A stretch of DNA of 16,423 bases from Desulfosporosinus sp. (GTDB lineage: Bacteria > Bacillota > Desulfitobacteriia > Desulfitobacteriales > Desulfitobacteriaceae): the NCBI GenBank assembly GCA_003513495.1, contig DOPM01000012.1, forward strand, positions 1 to 16,423, in the 5' to 3' direction. The position numbers were made by a program, and so were the translations under genes. The notes beneath the pieces were generated by a model that searched no databases, was not told where the DNA came from, and saw only the letters and a program-made list of their open reading frames with translations. Below, one piece after another: positions 1 through 6,667 of the stretch. Every line of letters starts with the position of its first letter. Position 1 is the first letter of the stretch.

Positions 1-1655
1 TTATAGTCAAAGGGTGAAGGCGTCCGTATCTCCGCCAGCAGCCAGGAGGACAGTTTACCGATGCCTGTCTGCTCCTTGAAAAAGCCGTAGCCTGTGTCGT
101 CGGTCAGGGTGGCCGAGGTCAGTATTTTGGAGGCCATGCCTTTCCACAGCACCTCATAGAGCAGAGCTTCCATGTTGGTGGGGATGGCGGCAAGCTGCCA
201 TAATCCGTCTCCGCCCTTCTCCAGCCAGTAGATGATATCCTTCGGCGCCAGAAAGGTTTCAATTCCGCCGCTGATTTCCCGGTGCAAGTGCCCAAGCTGC
301 CGACAGCAGATATCCTGAAAGCAGGTCCGATATATCTCGTCAAGGCTGGTCTGCAAATCCCGCATAGCTTGTTTGACGGCGGCATTGAACTTCACGTTTT
401 TCCGCCGGTTTTCCTCCGTTTCATCCGTGGGCAGGGTTTTCTCAAGCTCCATAAACAGCCTTTGGTTATGAAAGGCCAGGTCATCGGTTAACAGATAGGC
501 TTTTTTGTGATAGGCCTTGTTGCCGGTGGTGTGGTTGTGGAGGATTCGGATAAACTCACCCGTCAGACTGCTTGAAAAGGTTTCTCCCAATATCTGATAG
601 GCGGCGTCCAAGAGTTTATGTGCCTCGTCTATGATATGAACGCCGCATTTCGGTATCAGAGGTGCAAGTCCCGAATACTCCCGTTGCACATTGGCAAGAT
701 AGTAATTGTGGTTTGTCACCTGAAAGGTATAGCCGTCTGATCTGGCGCGGCTGATATGGTCGATATACCGGCACCTTTTGTAGTAGGGGCACTTGCGGTC
801 GCAGTCCCTGGGCACGTTGATTTTGCGGACCACATGCTGTTTGATGTCGGGGTAGGCGTCCAGGTCAATATCGCACTGCTCCAGTGTCTTTGCTTTTAAC
901 TTTTGATAAAGCCTTACATCCATTGAAATATCGCTGTTTGCTAGATAGCCCATGAAATCCGCGTAGCGTTCCTCACAAAGATAATGCTCCTTTCCCTTTC
1001 GAAGTACGGCGGTAACGGGGCTTGTGATGATTTTATACTCCATCAGTATCCTTGAAAGATCCGGGATAAACTTCCTTATGATGGACTGCTGTAAATCAAT
1101 GCTGGAGGTGGTAATGATAATGGGTGTCGGGTTCATCGGACTGGCAAAAACATAGGGGCTCGCCCGTCTTTCCTTCCCCTCGTACAGACCGTAGACAATG
1201 GCAGCCACAAGGTAGGCAAGGGTTTTGCCCGTACCCACCTCGGCTTCGCACAGGGCGACCTTTTTATGCCTCATGCTCTCGAACATCATCACCGACAGTT
1301 CGATCTGCTTGTCCCGCACCACATAGCCGTATTCCGGCAGGAGCTGCCTGAATATGGCTTCAATCAGAATTTGGGGCTGTGGTGGCAGCACAAACTGATA
1401 TACCTTGCAGTGGAGTAACTTTTTAACAAGGCCTGGATAGTCTGCTTCGGAGAGCACAGTTCGGCTGATTGCCAGCACGACTGACTTCTCGGTGGCGTAG
1501 TTCAGCACGGAGTATGTAAATCTTTTTCCCGAAAATCGGAAATAAACAATATATCTGCCGTCCAGGGTAAAGAAATAACTGCTGTCAGCCTTTATCCTTC
1601 CGGCCAGGATGTACTTTTCCAGAATGGAATAGTCTCTCGTAGTTATATCAAACAT
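1..1655 (-). CDS. DinG/XPD-family ATP-dependent DNA helicase with Fe-S cluster, 3' end outside window
   Basis: An open frame of 551 codons runs from the ATG at 1655 to the window edge without a stop, so the C-terminus is missing. Seen: Walker A EVGTGKT with its lysine near residue 144; cysteines 227, 285, 289 and 295 spaced C...CDRKCPYYKRC, as in the 4Fe-4S domain of XPD/DinG enzymes; a DEAH box at 343-346 within HIIDEAHKLLDAA; SATLTD near 514; and SPFDY at the very end. These are ordered as in superfamily 2 DinG-type 5'-3' helicases, which unwind DNA or R-loops in the cytoplasm. Motifs IV-VI lie beyond the window. The start has AAGGGAGAT six bases upstream. The first 120 residues match no domain I know. 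Codon use looks more GC-rich than the genes after 3 kb, and the neighbour is a mobile-element-type sigma protein, so transfer is likely (inference). Confidence 0.9.
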   Translation of the reverse strand, partial: MFDITTRDYSILEKYILAGRIKADSSYFFTLDGRYIVYFRFSGKRFTYSVLNYATEKSVVLAISRTVLSEADYPGLVKKLLHCKVYQFVLPPQPQILIEAIFRQLLPEYGYVVRDKQIELSVMMFESMRHKKVALCEAEVGTGKTLAYLVAAIVYGLYEGKERRASPYVFASPMNPTPIIITTSSIDLQQSIIRKFIPDLSRILMEYKIITSPVTAVLRKGKEHYLCEERYADFMGYLANSDISMDVRLYQKLKAKTLEQCDIDLDAYPDIKQHVVRKINVPRDCDRKCPYYKRCRYIDHISRARSDGYTFQVTNHNYYLANVQREYSGLAPLIPKCGVHIIDEAHKLLDAAYQILGETFSSSLTGEFIRILHNHTTGNKAYHKKAYLLTDDLAFHNQRLFMELEKTLPTDETEENRRKNVKFNAAVKQAMRDLQTSLDEIYRTCFQDICCRQLGHLHREISGGIETFLAPKDIIYWLEKGGDGLWQLAAIPTNMEALLYEVLWKGMASKILTSATLTDDTGYGFFKEQTGIGKLSSWLLAEIRTPSPFDY

Positions 1656-2181
1656 TTTTTATCTCCCTTGAATTTACGAAAATATGAAAATGCCTAACGA
1701 CAGAATGGTGCGCCGGAGCACCAACGGTTTCGAAAAACATAAAGGCGTCAATCGCTTTGTGTCCCGGCGCAATAGTTCTGCCGTCAAACAAAAATGGCAA
1801 AAGTATATGTATCATACTTGTTCACAACGTCCCTGATACAAGGGTATGTACCGGTCTGCTCCTTGCTAGAGAGCAACATATCAGCCGGCATGGGTATCAG
1901 TTTCCAACCCAAACCAACATGATCCCGTCATTCATCGCAGGCTGCCCAATGCGGTGAGGCGTTCAAGGCAGAAGTATCATTGTGTATCCCTTTCCCCGTC
2001 ATCGCCATTCAGCCCGCAACAGACTGATTCAAAGCCGGGTGTAATCGCTCGCATTCCATGCGGAATGGTCATGGCGTTCCCGCTTATGTGGCTTGCCGCT
2101 TCTAAGCGGCGGGAAAGGTGGTTTTCCCGATACACCGTATATGCACTTGTCAAGGAACAGCGAGGGAGATAATGAAAATAA
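1656..2181 (-). other. 526-bp leader/intergenic region upstream of the helicase
   Basis: No convincing gene on either strand. A minus-strand TTGACA occurs at 2153-2148, but the only AT-rich hexamer after it (TATCGG) is 15 bases away, so a promoter is only possible. A 35-codon minus-strand frame at 1891-1784 (begins MPADMLLSSKEQ, ends TFAIFV) has no clear ribosome site; I cannot tell whether it is translated. The remainder is a long potential leader for the helicase and contains the inverted repeat at 1699-1785. Confidence 0.4.
1699..1785 (-). repeat. Imperfect long-loop inverted repeat in the helicase leader
   Basis: The left arm at 1699-1716 and the right arm at 1764-1785 can pair through GCGCCGG/CCGGCGC, CAGAA/TTCTG and GAC/GTC, with small bulges and a loop of about 47 bases. 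It ends roughly 45 bases before the helicase start codon. It could be a leader RNA hairpin, a protein-binding site, or a coincidence of a GC-rich patch. No T-run follows, so it is not a simple terminator. Confidence 0.4.
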
Positions 2182-2213
2182 CCCCTCACTTCTTTAAGGA
2201 AAAAAGTGAGGGG
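2182..2213 (-). terminator. Rho-independent terminator of the sigma-70-like gene
   Basis: Perfect 10-bp stem: cccctcactt at 2182-2191 and aagtgagggg at 2204-2213, with a 12-base loop. On the minus strand the stem is followed by TTATTTTC. It lies 17 bases after the stop of the sigma-like gene at 2230. Confidence 0.75.
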
Positions 2214-2229
2214 GTGGTCGGAATTATTT

Positions 2230-2643
2230 TTAAGTTTGTAGTATCTTTTTTAGCTTGCCGAGTATCTTCGTTTTTCTATCATGCAGGGTCGTCTTTGCAA
2301 TTCCGAGCATAGCGCACAGTTCTCTTTCGCTTTTGCCCTTGAAAAACAGCGTATAGATCAGCAGCCGTTCCTGCTCCGTCAGCTTTTCCATCGCCGCGGA
2401 CAGCCGGGAAAGCATCTCGGCCTTGATAAGCTTGTCCTCCGCGGATTCCTGTGTCTGCGATAATAAGTAATCTATCTGAATGCCTTTTTCCTCGCATTCT
2501 TCATAGGATAGATTATTTCGCTCGGAAAGCTTGTCCAGATAGATTTCGCGTTCTTTATTGTGATAATATGCCTTGTAAACTTCCTCGGTTACCGGGATTC
2601 GCTTCTTATTGACAAGCAGGGTGTATGTTTTGTCCTCCTGCAT
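2230..2643 (-). CDS. Small sigma-70 region 4-like protein, mobile-element type
   Basis: A 137-residue protein. The C-terminal half (about residues 85-135) reads LTEQERLLIYTLFFKGKSER followed by a helix-turn-helix with MLGIAKTTLHDRKTKIL, which is the sigma region 4 fold that contacts -35 elements. Region 2 (-10 recognition and core binding) is absent, so it is a partial sigma or a sigma-like activator rather than a full ECF factor. The N-terminal part has the VTEEVYKAYYHNKEREIYLDKL pattern common in short sigma-like proteins of clostridial conjugative elements (family knowledge; not searched). The ATG at 2643 has GGAGGG seven bases upstream, and that site is inside a strong hairpin. A terminator follows directly. 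It probably regulates genes of the element that carries the neighbouring helicase. Confidence 0.85.
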   Translation of the reverse strand: MQEDKTYTLLVNKKRIPVTEEVYKAYYHNKEREIYLDKLSERNNLSYEECEEKGIQIDYLLSQTQESAEDKLIKAEMLSRLSAAMEKLTEQERLLIYTLFFKGKSERELCAMLGIAKTTLHDRKTKILGKLKKILQT

Positions 2644-2648
2644 TTTGA

Positions 2649-2698
2649 TTCCCTCCGTTTCTGATTTTTGAATTTCTCAAAATCAGAAATGGAGGGAG
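2649..2698 (-). promoter_or_regulatory. Hairpin sequestering the ribosome binding site of the sigma-like gene
   Basis: Positions 2651-2668 and 2679-2696 form an 18-bp stem (one G-U pair, extendable by one or two pairs) around a 10-base loop. In the minus-strand mRNA the 3' arm ends in GGAGGG, the Shine-Dalgarno sequence seven bases before the ATG at 2643, and the 5' arm supplies the complementary CCCUCC. The stem is followed by AAUCAAA, not U-rich, so it is not a terminator. It predicts strong translational repression until the stem is opened (inference). Confidence 0.7.
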
Positions 2699-2784
2699 GA
2701 GAGCGGCACCCTACCGACTTGACAAGGGTGTCAAAGTATTTAATTGCAACCTGCGGTCGAAAATTCAGATTTTTTGTCAAATAA

Positions 2785-2819
2785 AAAACCGCAATTTGTG
2801 GCTTACAAATTGCGGTTTT
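2785..2819 (-). terminator. Strong 15-bp hairpin, minus-strand terminator
   Basis: aaaaccgcaatttgt at 2785-2799 and its exact complement at 2805-2819 with a 5-base loop. On the minus strand the stem ends in TTTT and continues TTAT, a terminator signature; the plus-strand side lacks a T-run. It would end any transcript coming through the riboswitch region and separate it from the sigma-like gene. Confidence 0.65.
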
Positions 2820-2822
2820 ACG

Positions 2823-3014
2823 GCTTGTATGAGGTGTATTGAATTGTAAACTTATTGGGGTCTGCGTGGAATTCCGCATAGGTCTAAGGTACATATCCGT
2901 GTCGGAGAAATTAATCTCTGCATGATAAGTGCCTTTATATCTTTTTAGTTTAGCTACTCTAGCCTTTCTATTATTATTAAAATTCCATTTGCCATTTGCC
3001 AGCACCTCACTCAC
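2823..3014 (-). pseudogene. Unrecognised coding remnant downstream of the c-di-GMP riboswitch
   Basis: From a GTG at 3014 a frame reads SEVLANGKWNFNNNRKARVA and continues with a plausible soluble sequence (KLKRYKGTYHAEINFSDTDM) until about 2823. After that it runs through a terminator hairpin and into the sigma leader, where it is clearly not coding. It has no good ribosome site, and an in-frame stop lies seven codons upstream. I do not recognise the family. It sits exactly where a target of the upstream riboswitch should start, so it may be the stump of that gene, cut by insertion or deletion; a chance open frame is equally possible. Confidence 0.25.
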
Positions 3015-3111
3015 ATGAAATGATAAATAAGGCTATAACGGTCATATTTTATTGAAATATGTCATTGTATTACTGGCATCAAATTATGGAATTCCCTCGT
3101 TGCGTCTAAAA

Positions 3112-3138
3112 CGCAAAAAGCCTGCCACTAAGGGCAGG
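3112..3138 (-). terminator. Intrinsic terminator of the c-di-GMP riboswitch (expression platform)
   Basis: The minus strand reads CCTGCC, a 6-base loop CTTAGT, GGCAGG, then CTTTTTGCG. The 5' arm and loop (minus-strand TGCCCTTAGT, 3136-3127) are complementary to the first conserved segment of the aptamer (GCTAAGGGCA, 3241-3232) over nine Watson-Crick pairs and one wobble. The terminator therefore competes with a long-range antiterminator pairing. Confidence 0.75.
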
Positions 3139-3149
3139 TTTAGACACGT

Positions 3150-3250
3150 AGTCTCTGCGGTAGCCAGGCTATCATAGTGCTGGTAAGCACCTTAGACCCT
3201 ATGGCTTTGCGTCCCTGTCTTTTAACAGGTTTGCCCTTAGCGCTGGTAAT
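3150..3250 (-). ncRNA. Cyclic-di-GMP-I (GEMM) riboswitch aptamer
   Basis: The minus strand carries the family hallmarks in order: AAGGGCAAACC (about 3238-3228), a short hairpin CCTGT-TAAAAG-ACAGG, GGGACGCAAAGCC, the second helix beginning ATAGGGTCTAAGG, and finally GGCTACCG (3165-3158). This is the known consensus of class I c-di-GMP aptamers. A terminator follows at 3138-3112. Because the terminator arm can instead pair with the aptamer 5' strand, ligand binding should free it and switch transcription off (inference). It begins about 45 bases after the stop of the DUF6147-like gene, and no intact gene lies downstream before the mobile-element genes. Confidence 0.93.
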
Positions 3251-3294
3251 TCATTTATAAGCTATTTGCATGAAATTGAAGCATGTAAATTTAC

Positions 3295-3723
3295 CTAATA
3301 CCAATAACTTGAACCCGTGTAAGAAGTCTGTTCTACCAGGACATCATCCTGATAAACTGCTCCGGTTGAAACTAGGCGGTAATAATAACCGCTCATTACA
3401 TACCACTTTTGATTCAGATAGCCGCTGTTGCTGTAAGAAGTGCTTGTCCAGCTATTGACTGTCTGCCAGCTTCCATTGATGTATTGTTGAATGCTGGCAT
3501 TAATGACTACTTTGTTTATATTGCTACGTGCATAGAGGCTTGTATCAAATTGAGCTAGTCCGCTGCCGGAAATTTCAAAGGAATTTGTGAATTCCGTAAT
3601 GCTGACCCATAATGGTCCTATTTCTAAGTTGGTTACTTGATTTGTCCCGAGGGCAAACGCCTGCATGGGAGCCACGCAAAGAATTAAAAGTGACAGGACG
3701 AGTACTGCTGCTCTCTTTCTCAT
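3295..3723 (-). CDS. Secreted DUF6147-like protein
   Basis: A 142-residue exported protein. The signal peptide is clear: MRKRAAVLVLSLLILC then VAPMQAFA, with cleavage expected after the AFA at about residue 23. The mature part is rich in Ser, Thr, Tyr and Gly with alternating hydrophobic residues, suggesting a beta-sandwich (INGSWQTVNSWTST, LNQKWYVMSGYYYRLV). The pattern of a W-x-x-V-x-S-W strand followed by a Y-x-V-x-x-G-Y-x-Y-R strand resembles small clostridial exoproteins of DUF6147; the function of that family is unknown to me. The ATG at 3723 is preferred over an in-frame GTG at 3732 because GGGAGGTG sits eight bases before it and overlaps the GTG. The gene follows the ECF sigma/anti-sigma operon and has an ECF-like promoter of its own at 3788-3760. 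Confidence 0.75.
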   Translation of the reverse strand: MRKRAAVLVLSLLILCVAPMQAFALGTNQVTNLEIGPLWVSITEFTNSFEISGSGLAQFDTSLYARSNINKVVINASIQQYINGSWQTVNSWTSTSYSNSGYLNQKWYVMSGYYYRLVSTGAVYQDDVLVEQTSYTGSSYWY

Positions 3724-3759
3724 AAAAATCACCTCCCTTCATTTATCCCTTCATACAAA

Positions 3760-3788
3760 TAAACGAAAGAAGGTGGCTTTTTGTTACA
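3760..3788 (-). promoter_or_regulatory. Candidate ECF-sigma promoter of the DUF6147-like gene
   Basis: The minus strand has TGTAAC (3788-3783), 17 bases, then CGTTTA (3765-3760). The AAC -35 core and CGT -10 core at this spacing are typical of ECF sigma promoters. The predicted transcript begins about 30 bases before the start codon at 3723. The neighbouring ECF sigma is the obvious candidate to read it (inference). Confidence 0.45.
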
Positions 3789-3809
3789 CTTTTATTGGGA
3801 AAATTTCCA

Positions 3810-4559
3810 TTATTTTTTACTTATACTTTCAGCCATTTTAATCATCTCTGCTTTATCTGCTTCTCCTATAAGAGAAAACAGAAATTCTTCCTTCCAGACA
3901 ATACTGACAAGTCCTTGTTTCTCGGCTAAAAGTGCATCGCTGTTGTGTATCGAAATATTTTGTACAGTGGCATCTTCTGTATCTACTCTTAGGTCTATAT
4001 CGCTACTTCGATACTGGGTGAATCGAATGGTTTGGCCTTGCTCATTTGAATAATAAATAGCATTTAACATATCACGTTCTTCTGTTTTAACAACTTTAAA
4101 ACCATGGGAAATGTAGTTGGGAACATATCCACTCCAGTTCGGCGGGATTTGCTCGGTAGCCTGTTTTGTTTGACCGTTATTTTCGTCTTTCGTTTGGATG
4201 CTGGTGTATTGATTCTGGATATTCAGAATGATATTTAATGCTTTCACTCTTAAAGCTTGAACACTAGCCACGACTATAGTAAAACTCCCTAACAAGACCA
4301 GCAAGAAGATCGCTGCTTTTGGCAGGAACCTGACGGTCCTTTTTCTTATTTTGTTAAAAGTTTCTTTTCTGTCATGCCTGGCAATCAGCCTCTTCATTTT
4401 TCGGTCAAATTCGGGCGGAAGGGCAAAATCAGGAGCAGAATCATCCTCAATCGGATTCTCAGCGATTATGTTTTCGACATGACAGGCAGCAGCATATTCG
4501 AAGAGTGCTTCCAGCATTTTTTCCTTTGCTTGCACCTTCGCTGATTCTTGTTCACTCAT
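3810..4559 (-). CDS. Membrane-bound anti-sigma factor with DUF4367-like extracellular domain
   Basis: A 249-residue single-pass protein. Residues 1-79 are charged and cytoplasmic and should hold the sigma-binding part. A membrane helix spans about 80-103 (AAIFLLVLLGSFTIVVASV). The extracellular half contains PPNWSGYVPNYISHGFKVV, then YYSNEQGQTIRFTQYRSS and LFSLIGEADKAEMIKMAESI, the layout of DUF4367 domains found on anti-sigma factors of Clostridia. No zinc-binding HxxxCxxC motif is visible; the only Cys is in the early N-terminal segment (AAACHVENI). It overlaps the upstream sigma gene by eight bases, and its ribosome site CAGGAGGCG lies within the sigma reading frame, so the two are probably translationally coupled. 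It should hold the sigma inactive until an envelope signal is received (family knowledge). Confidence 0.85.
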   Translation of the reverse strand: MSEQESAKVQAKEKMLEALFEYAAACHVENIIAENPIEDDSAPDFALPPEFDRKMKRLIARHDRKETFNKIRKRTVRFLPKAAIFLLVLLGSFTIVVASVQALRVKALNIILNIQNQYTSIQTKDENNGQTKQATEQIPPNWSGYVPNYISHGFKVVKTEERDMLNAIYYSNEQGQTIRFTQYRSSDIDLRVDTEDATVQNISIHNSDALLAEKQGLVSIVWKEEFLFSLIGEADKAEMIKMAESISKK

Positions 4560-5112
4560 GATTTGTCGCCTCCTGTTCCTGAGATAATAATTTGATCAGA
4601 CTCTTTCTGGCCCGGTGAAGCCGTGTTCGGATGTTTTCCGGTGTAATATTTATAATCCGGGATATTTCCTCATCTTTATAGTGATAAAAAAATTTAAGCG
4701 AAAGAATATCGGCATAAGACGGATGTAATTCCTTAATTTTTTCTGCCACTCTGGTAAATGTTTCATTATTCATGAGAATTTCTTCAACACTTGGTCCCGA
4801 TTCGGGTAAATCTTCTTTAATCTCTTCAATTGAAACGCTGTATTGCTTTTTCCTCACTCGATAGATATCAATGGAAACGTTTCTAACAATAATAACGAAT
4901 AAAGCCTTTATTTTATTACAGTCAGTTCCAATGATCTTTTCGAGATTATTGGAAATATTAATAAAAGCTTCCTGAACAGCGTCCTGAGCCAAATGTTCAT
5001 CATTTAAAATCCTATATGCTACCTTATACATCCTAGAAGCATGTTCTTCATACAAAGCTTCTAGGATGCTGCGGTTTTCTATTTTTTGTGTTCGCAGTAA
5101 AATAATTAACAT
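4552..5112 (-). CDS. ECF-type RNA polymerase sigma factor
   Basis: A 186-residue protein with the two-domain ECF layout. Region 2 includes LYEEHASRMYKVAYRILNDE then AQDAVQEAFINISNNLEKI; region 4 includes LHPSYADILSLKFFYHYKDE followed by a helix-turn-helix ending TPENIRTRLHRARKSLIKLL. There is no region 3, as expected. The ATG at 5112 is preferred because AGGAG lies about eight bases upstream; an ATG at 5133 follows the stop of the upstream pseudogene immediately and has no usable site. Its stop overlaps the anti-sigma start by eight bases, making a sigma/anti-sigma operon. Upstream is a decayed BsuPI-domain gene whose stop abuts this gene, so it was probably once the first cistron. The promoter was not identified. 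Confidence 0.9.
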   Translation of the reverse strand: MLIILLRTQKIENRSILEALYEEHASRMYKVAYRILNDEHLAQDAVQEAFINISNNLEKIIGTDCNKIKALFVIIVRNVSIDIYRVRKKQYSVSIEEIKEDLPESGPSVEEILMNNETFTRVAEKIKELHPSYADILSLKFFYHYKDEEISRIINITPENIRTRLHRARKSLIKLLSQEQEATNHE

Positions 5113-5133
5113 GCACTTTTCTCCTCTTGCCAT

Positions 5134-5868
5134 TTACTTTACATTAGCGGTTGCGAATATCATTGTCATTTTTACTTCAATATCTCTTGCCGCCTTTAAT
5201 TCACCCAGGTTAATGGTTCCTATGTCCTTAAGTTTGGCCGGAATTTTCCGGTAATGGTGTATTTCCCGGGTAGAACTCTGTTGCCTTCATTATCCTTGTA
5301 GTCCCAGATTTCCGAAAATGAAAGCCTTTTCATATTTTTTTAACTTAGCATCCACAATGACCATAAAAGGCTTTGTCATGGGACCACCTGTACACTTCTT
5401 CTCCATTTTGGTTCGTAATCAAGATATCGAATTTCTGACTGGAACTGAAGGATAGGACAGGTCTTGCTCTGCGATATTCTGTAGCGAGAAATCCAGCTTG
5501 AGCGCATCATTTTCCGGGGTTATATCCAGTGTTGTCTTTAATAGATCTGTAACGGGCTTTTTCGCTTCTGCTTCTTTGGGTACGATCAGGTTCAAAGACT
5601 CCGAACTTCCTTTCTTTGTTTGGGCCGATTCGATTTTGATAATACTTTCTTCATTCTTTACCTGGGCGTCAAATTGAACCTGGATACCCTTTGCTCCGGC
5701 ATTGCTGGCTGAAGGCAAACAATTTTCCGCCAGTGTTACACCCTGAGAATTGCTTTCGCCATTGTCTACACTCTACACCGGATGAAGGGAACAGTGAAGC
5801 TCATGACCAGCACCAGGATAAAAATAACCATTGGTCCTTTTCCTAAACCTCCTCCAAACAGGTTCATA
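5134..5868 (-). pseudogene. Decayed BsuPI-domain (intracellular proteinase inhibitor-like) membrane or secreted protein
   Basis: Reading across frames gives one protein. MNLFGGGLGKGPMVIFILVL plus a hydrophobic stretch forms the N-terminal anchor. After a frameshift near 5770 comes GVTLAENCLPSASNAGAKGI and a Lys/Glu-rich linker to DALKLDFSLQNIAEQDLSY. A second shift near 5440 gives SSSQKFDILITNQNGEEVYR followed by WSHDKAF. Further shifts near 5360, 5325 and 5240 give MVIVDAKLKKYE, LSFSEIWDYKDNEGNRVLPG and KYTITGK, then LGELKAARDIEV to the TAA at 5136-5134. The beta-sandwich core (SSSQKFDILI, NQNGEEVYRWS, IWDYKDNEG, LPGKYT) matches the BsuPI family. About five indels make function very unlikely. 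It is preceded by AAGGTG and lies just upstream of the ECF sigma gene, suggesting a lost cargo gene of that operon. Confidence 0.8.
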
Positions 5869-5887
5869 CTTTAATTTCACCTTACTC

Positions 5888-6145
5888 TCAGCAGAAAGAC
5901 GATGAAGATCGAGTAAGAAAGAACTTACTCTCTGCTTTGATACACTCTTCCTCTGTCACTAACGCATCGTAATGAAAAGCCCTTCCTTCTTCTTGGAAAC
6001 CGAGTGCCCCCTTTTTCACTAATCTCCCGATTAAAGTCTTGATTGTGTTTGGTTCCCAATCTGTCGATTGTTCTAAAGCCTTAACGATCTCATTTGCGGT
6101 CTTTGGGGGTACATTTTAACCCAACAGCCCAAGGCATGGTTTTGA
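5888..6145 (-). pseudogene. BlaI/MecI/CopY-family repressor fragment
   Basis: An open stretch from about 6115 to the TGA at 5888 encodes PKTANEIVKALEQSTDWEPN followed by TIKTLIGRLVKKGALGFQEE and FHYDALVTEEECIKAESKFF. This is the winged-helix DNA-binding core of BlaI/MecI/CopY repressors. The N-terminus is out of frame (PWAV at about 6145-6130 looks like the EW-x-VM start of the family, with an in-frame stop at 6118), and the C-terminal dimerisation helices are missing, replaced by SRSSSFC-like residues before the stop. It is therefore broken at both ends. These repressors control beta-lactam or copper genes; no partner BlaR1 is seen here. Confidence 0.75.
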
Positions 6146-6204
6146 GGCGGTCCAGCTAGAAGAATAACGAACATGCTCCATATAAGCAGACTTTTTCTAT
6201 TCAC
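6073..6204 (-). pseudogene. Orphan signal-peptide start fused into the BlaI fragment
   Basis: A GTG at 6204 with GGGAGG seven bases upstream opens MNRKSLLIWSMFVILLAGPP, a clear secretion signal. It then runs out of register through the BlaI remnant and stops at 6073 after 43 codons. The initiation signals look real, but the rest of the exported protein is gone. A deletion joining two genes is the simplest reading. It could still be translated as a short peptide. Confidence 0.45.
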
Positions 6205-6295
6205 ACTTCTCCCTCCCAACCTTTTAGTCCCTAAATTTCCACCTCAAAGGGAACGTGAGCCCTTTAACACCGACCGCTCTTCCTACTGCACTGTA

Positions 6296-6454
6296 TCAAC
6301 AAACATCATTTCGTTCTTTGCTTTCCGGCCAAGTGGAAAATCCTGTAACATACCATTTGTCTTCCTTTTTTACCAGTTCATGAGGTCCTCTGAAATATCC
6401 TCCGTTCAGGATAACTGATGCCCTGCTGCGGGTATCATTCAGTTTAAATGTCAT
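6296..6454 (-). pseudogene. Unrecognised protein fragment
   Basis: A frame from an ATG at 6454 to a TGA at 6296 reads SVILNGGYFRGPHELVKKED followed by KWYVTGFSTWPESKERND. This resembles the C-terminal part of a small alpha-beta or NTF2-like domain, but I cannot name the family. An in-frame TAG lies about 13 codons upstream and there is no ribosome site, so it is most likely a truncated remnant like its neighbours. Confidence 0.35.
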
Positions 6455-6667
6455 TGATATAATTGATAGGAGTCTAAACTGTTTACTCCACTACTTCTTG
6501 TTTGTGGCATAATTTTAAAAAACTACTCACCCTGTTGCAAGAAATGCCGTACCCTTACATCTACACTACGCCTAGTGCTGACAAAAAAAAAACCAGGCCG
6601 TAAAAGAAAAGCCCAGGATTGAGTTAATGACAGGTTGGTTGCAGTTATTTACCGAAATCTGCTCGCT

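Noticed and set aside
2589..3014. 141-codon minus-strand frame spanning the sigma leader
   Set aside because: Its second half crosses a terminator, the ribosome-site hairpin and the start of the sigma gene. Only the first ~64 codons could be a remnant.
5919..5938. GAGTAAG-N6-CTTACTC inverted repeat in the BlaI fragment as an operator
   Set aside because: Seven-base arms inside a degraded coding sequence, unlike BlaI/MecI operators; probably incidental.
6560..6610. Terminator after the unknown exoprotein (CCTGG...T-run)
   Set aside because: A long minus-strand T-run is present, but the preceding CCTGG motifs are direct repeats and do not form a stem.
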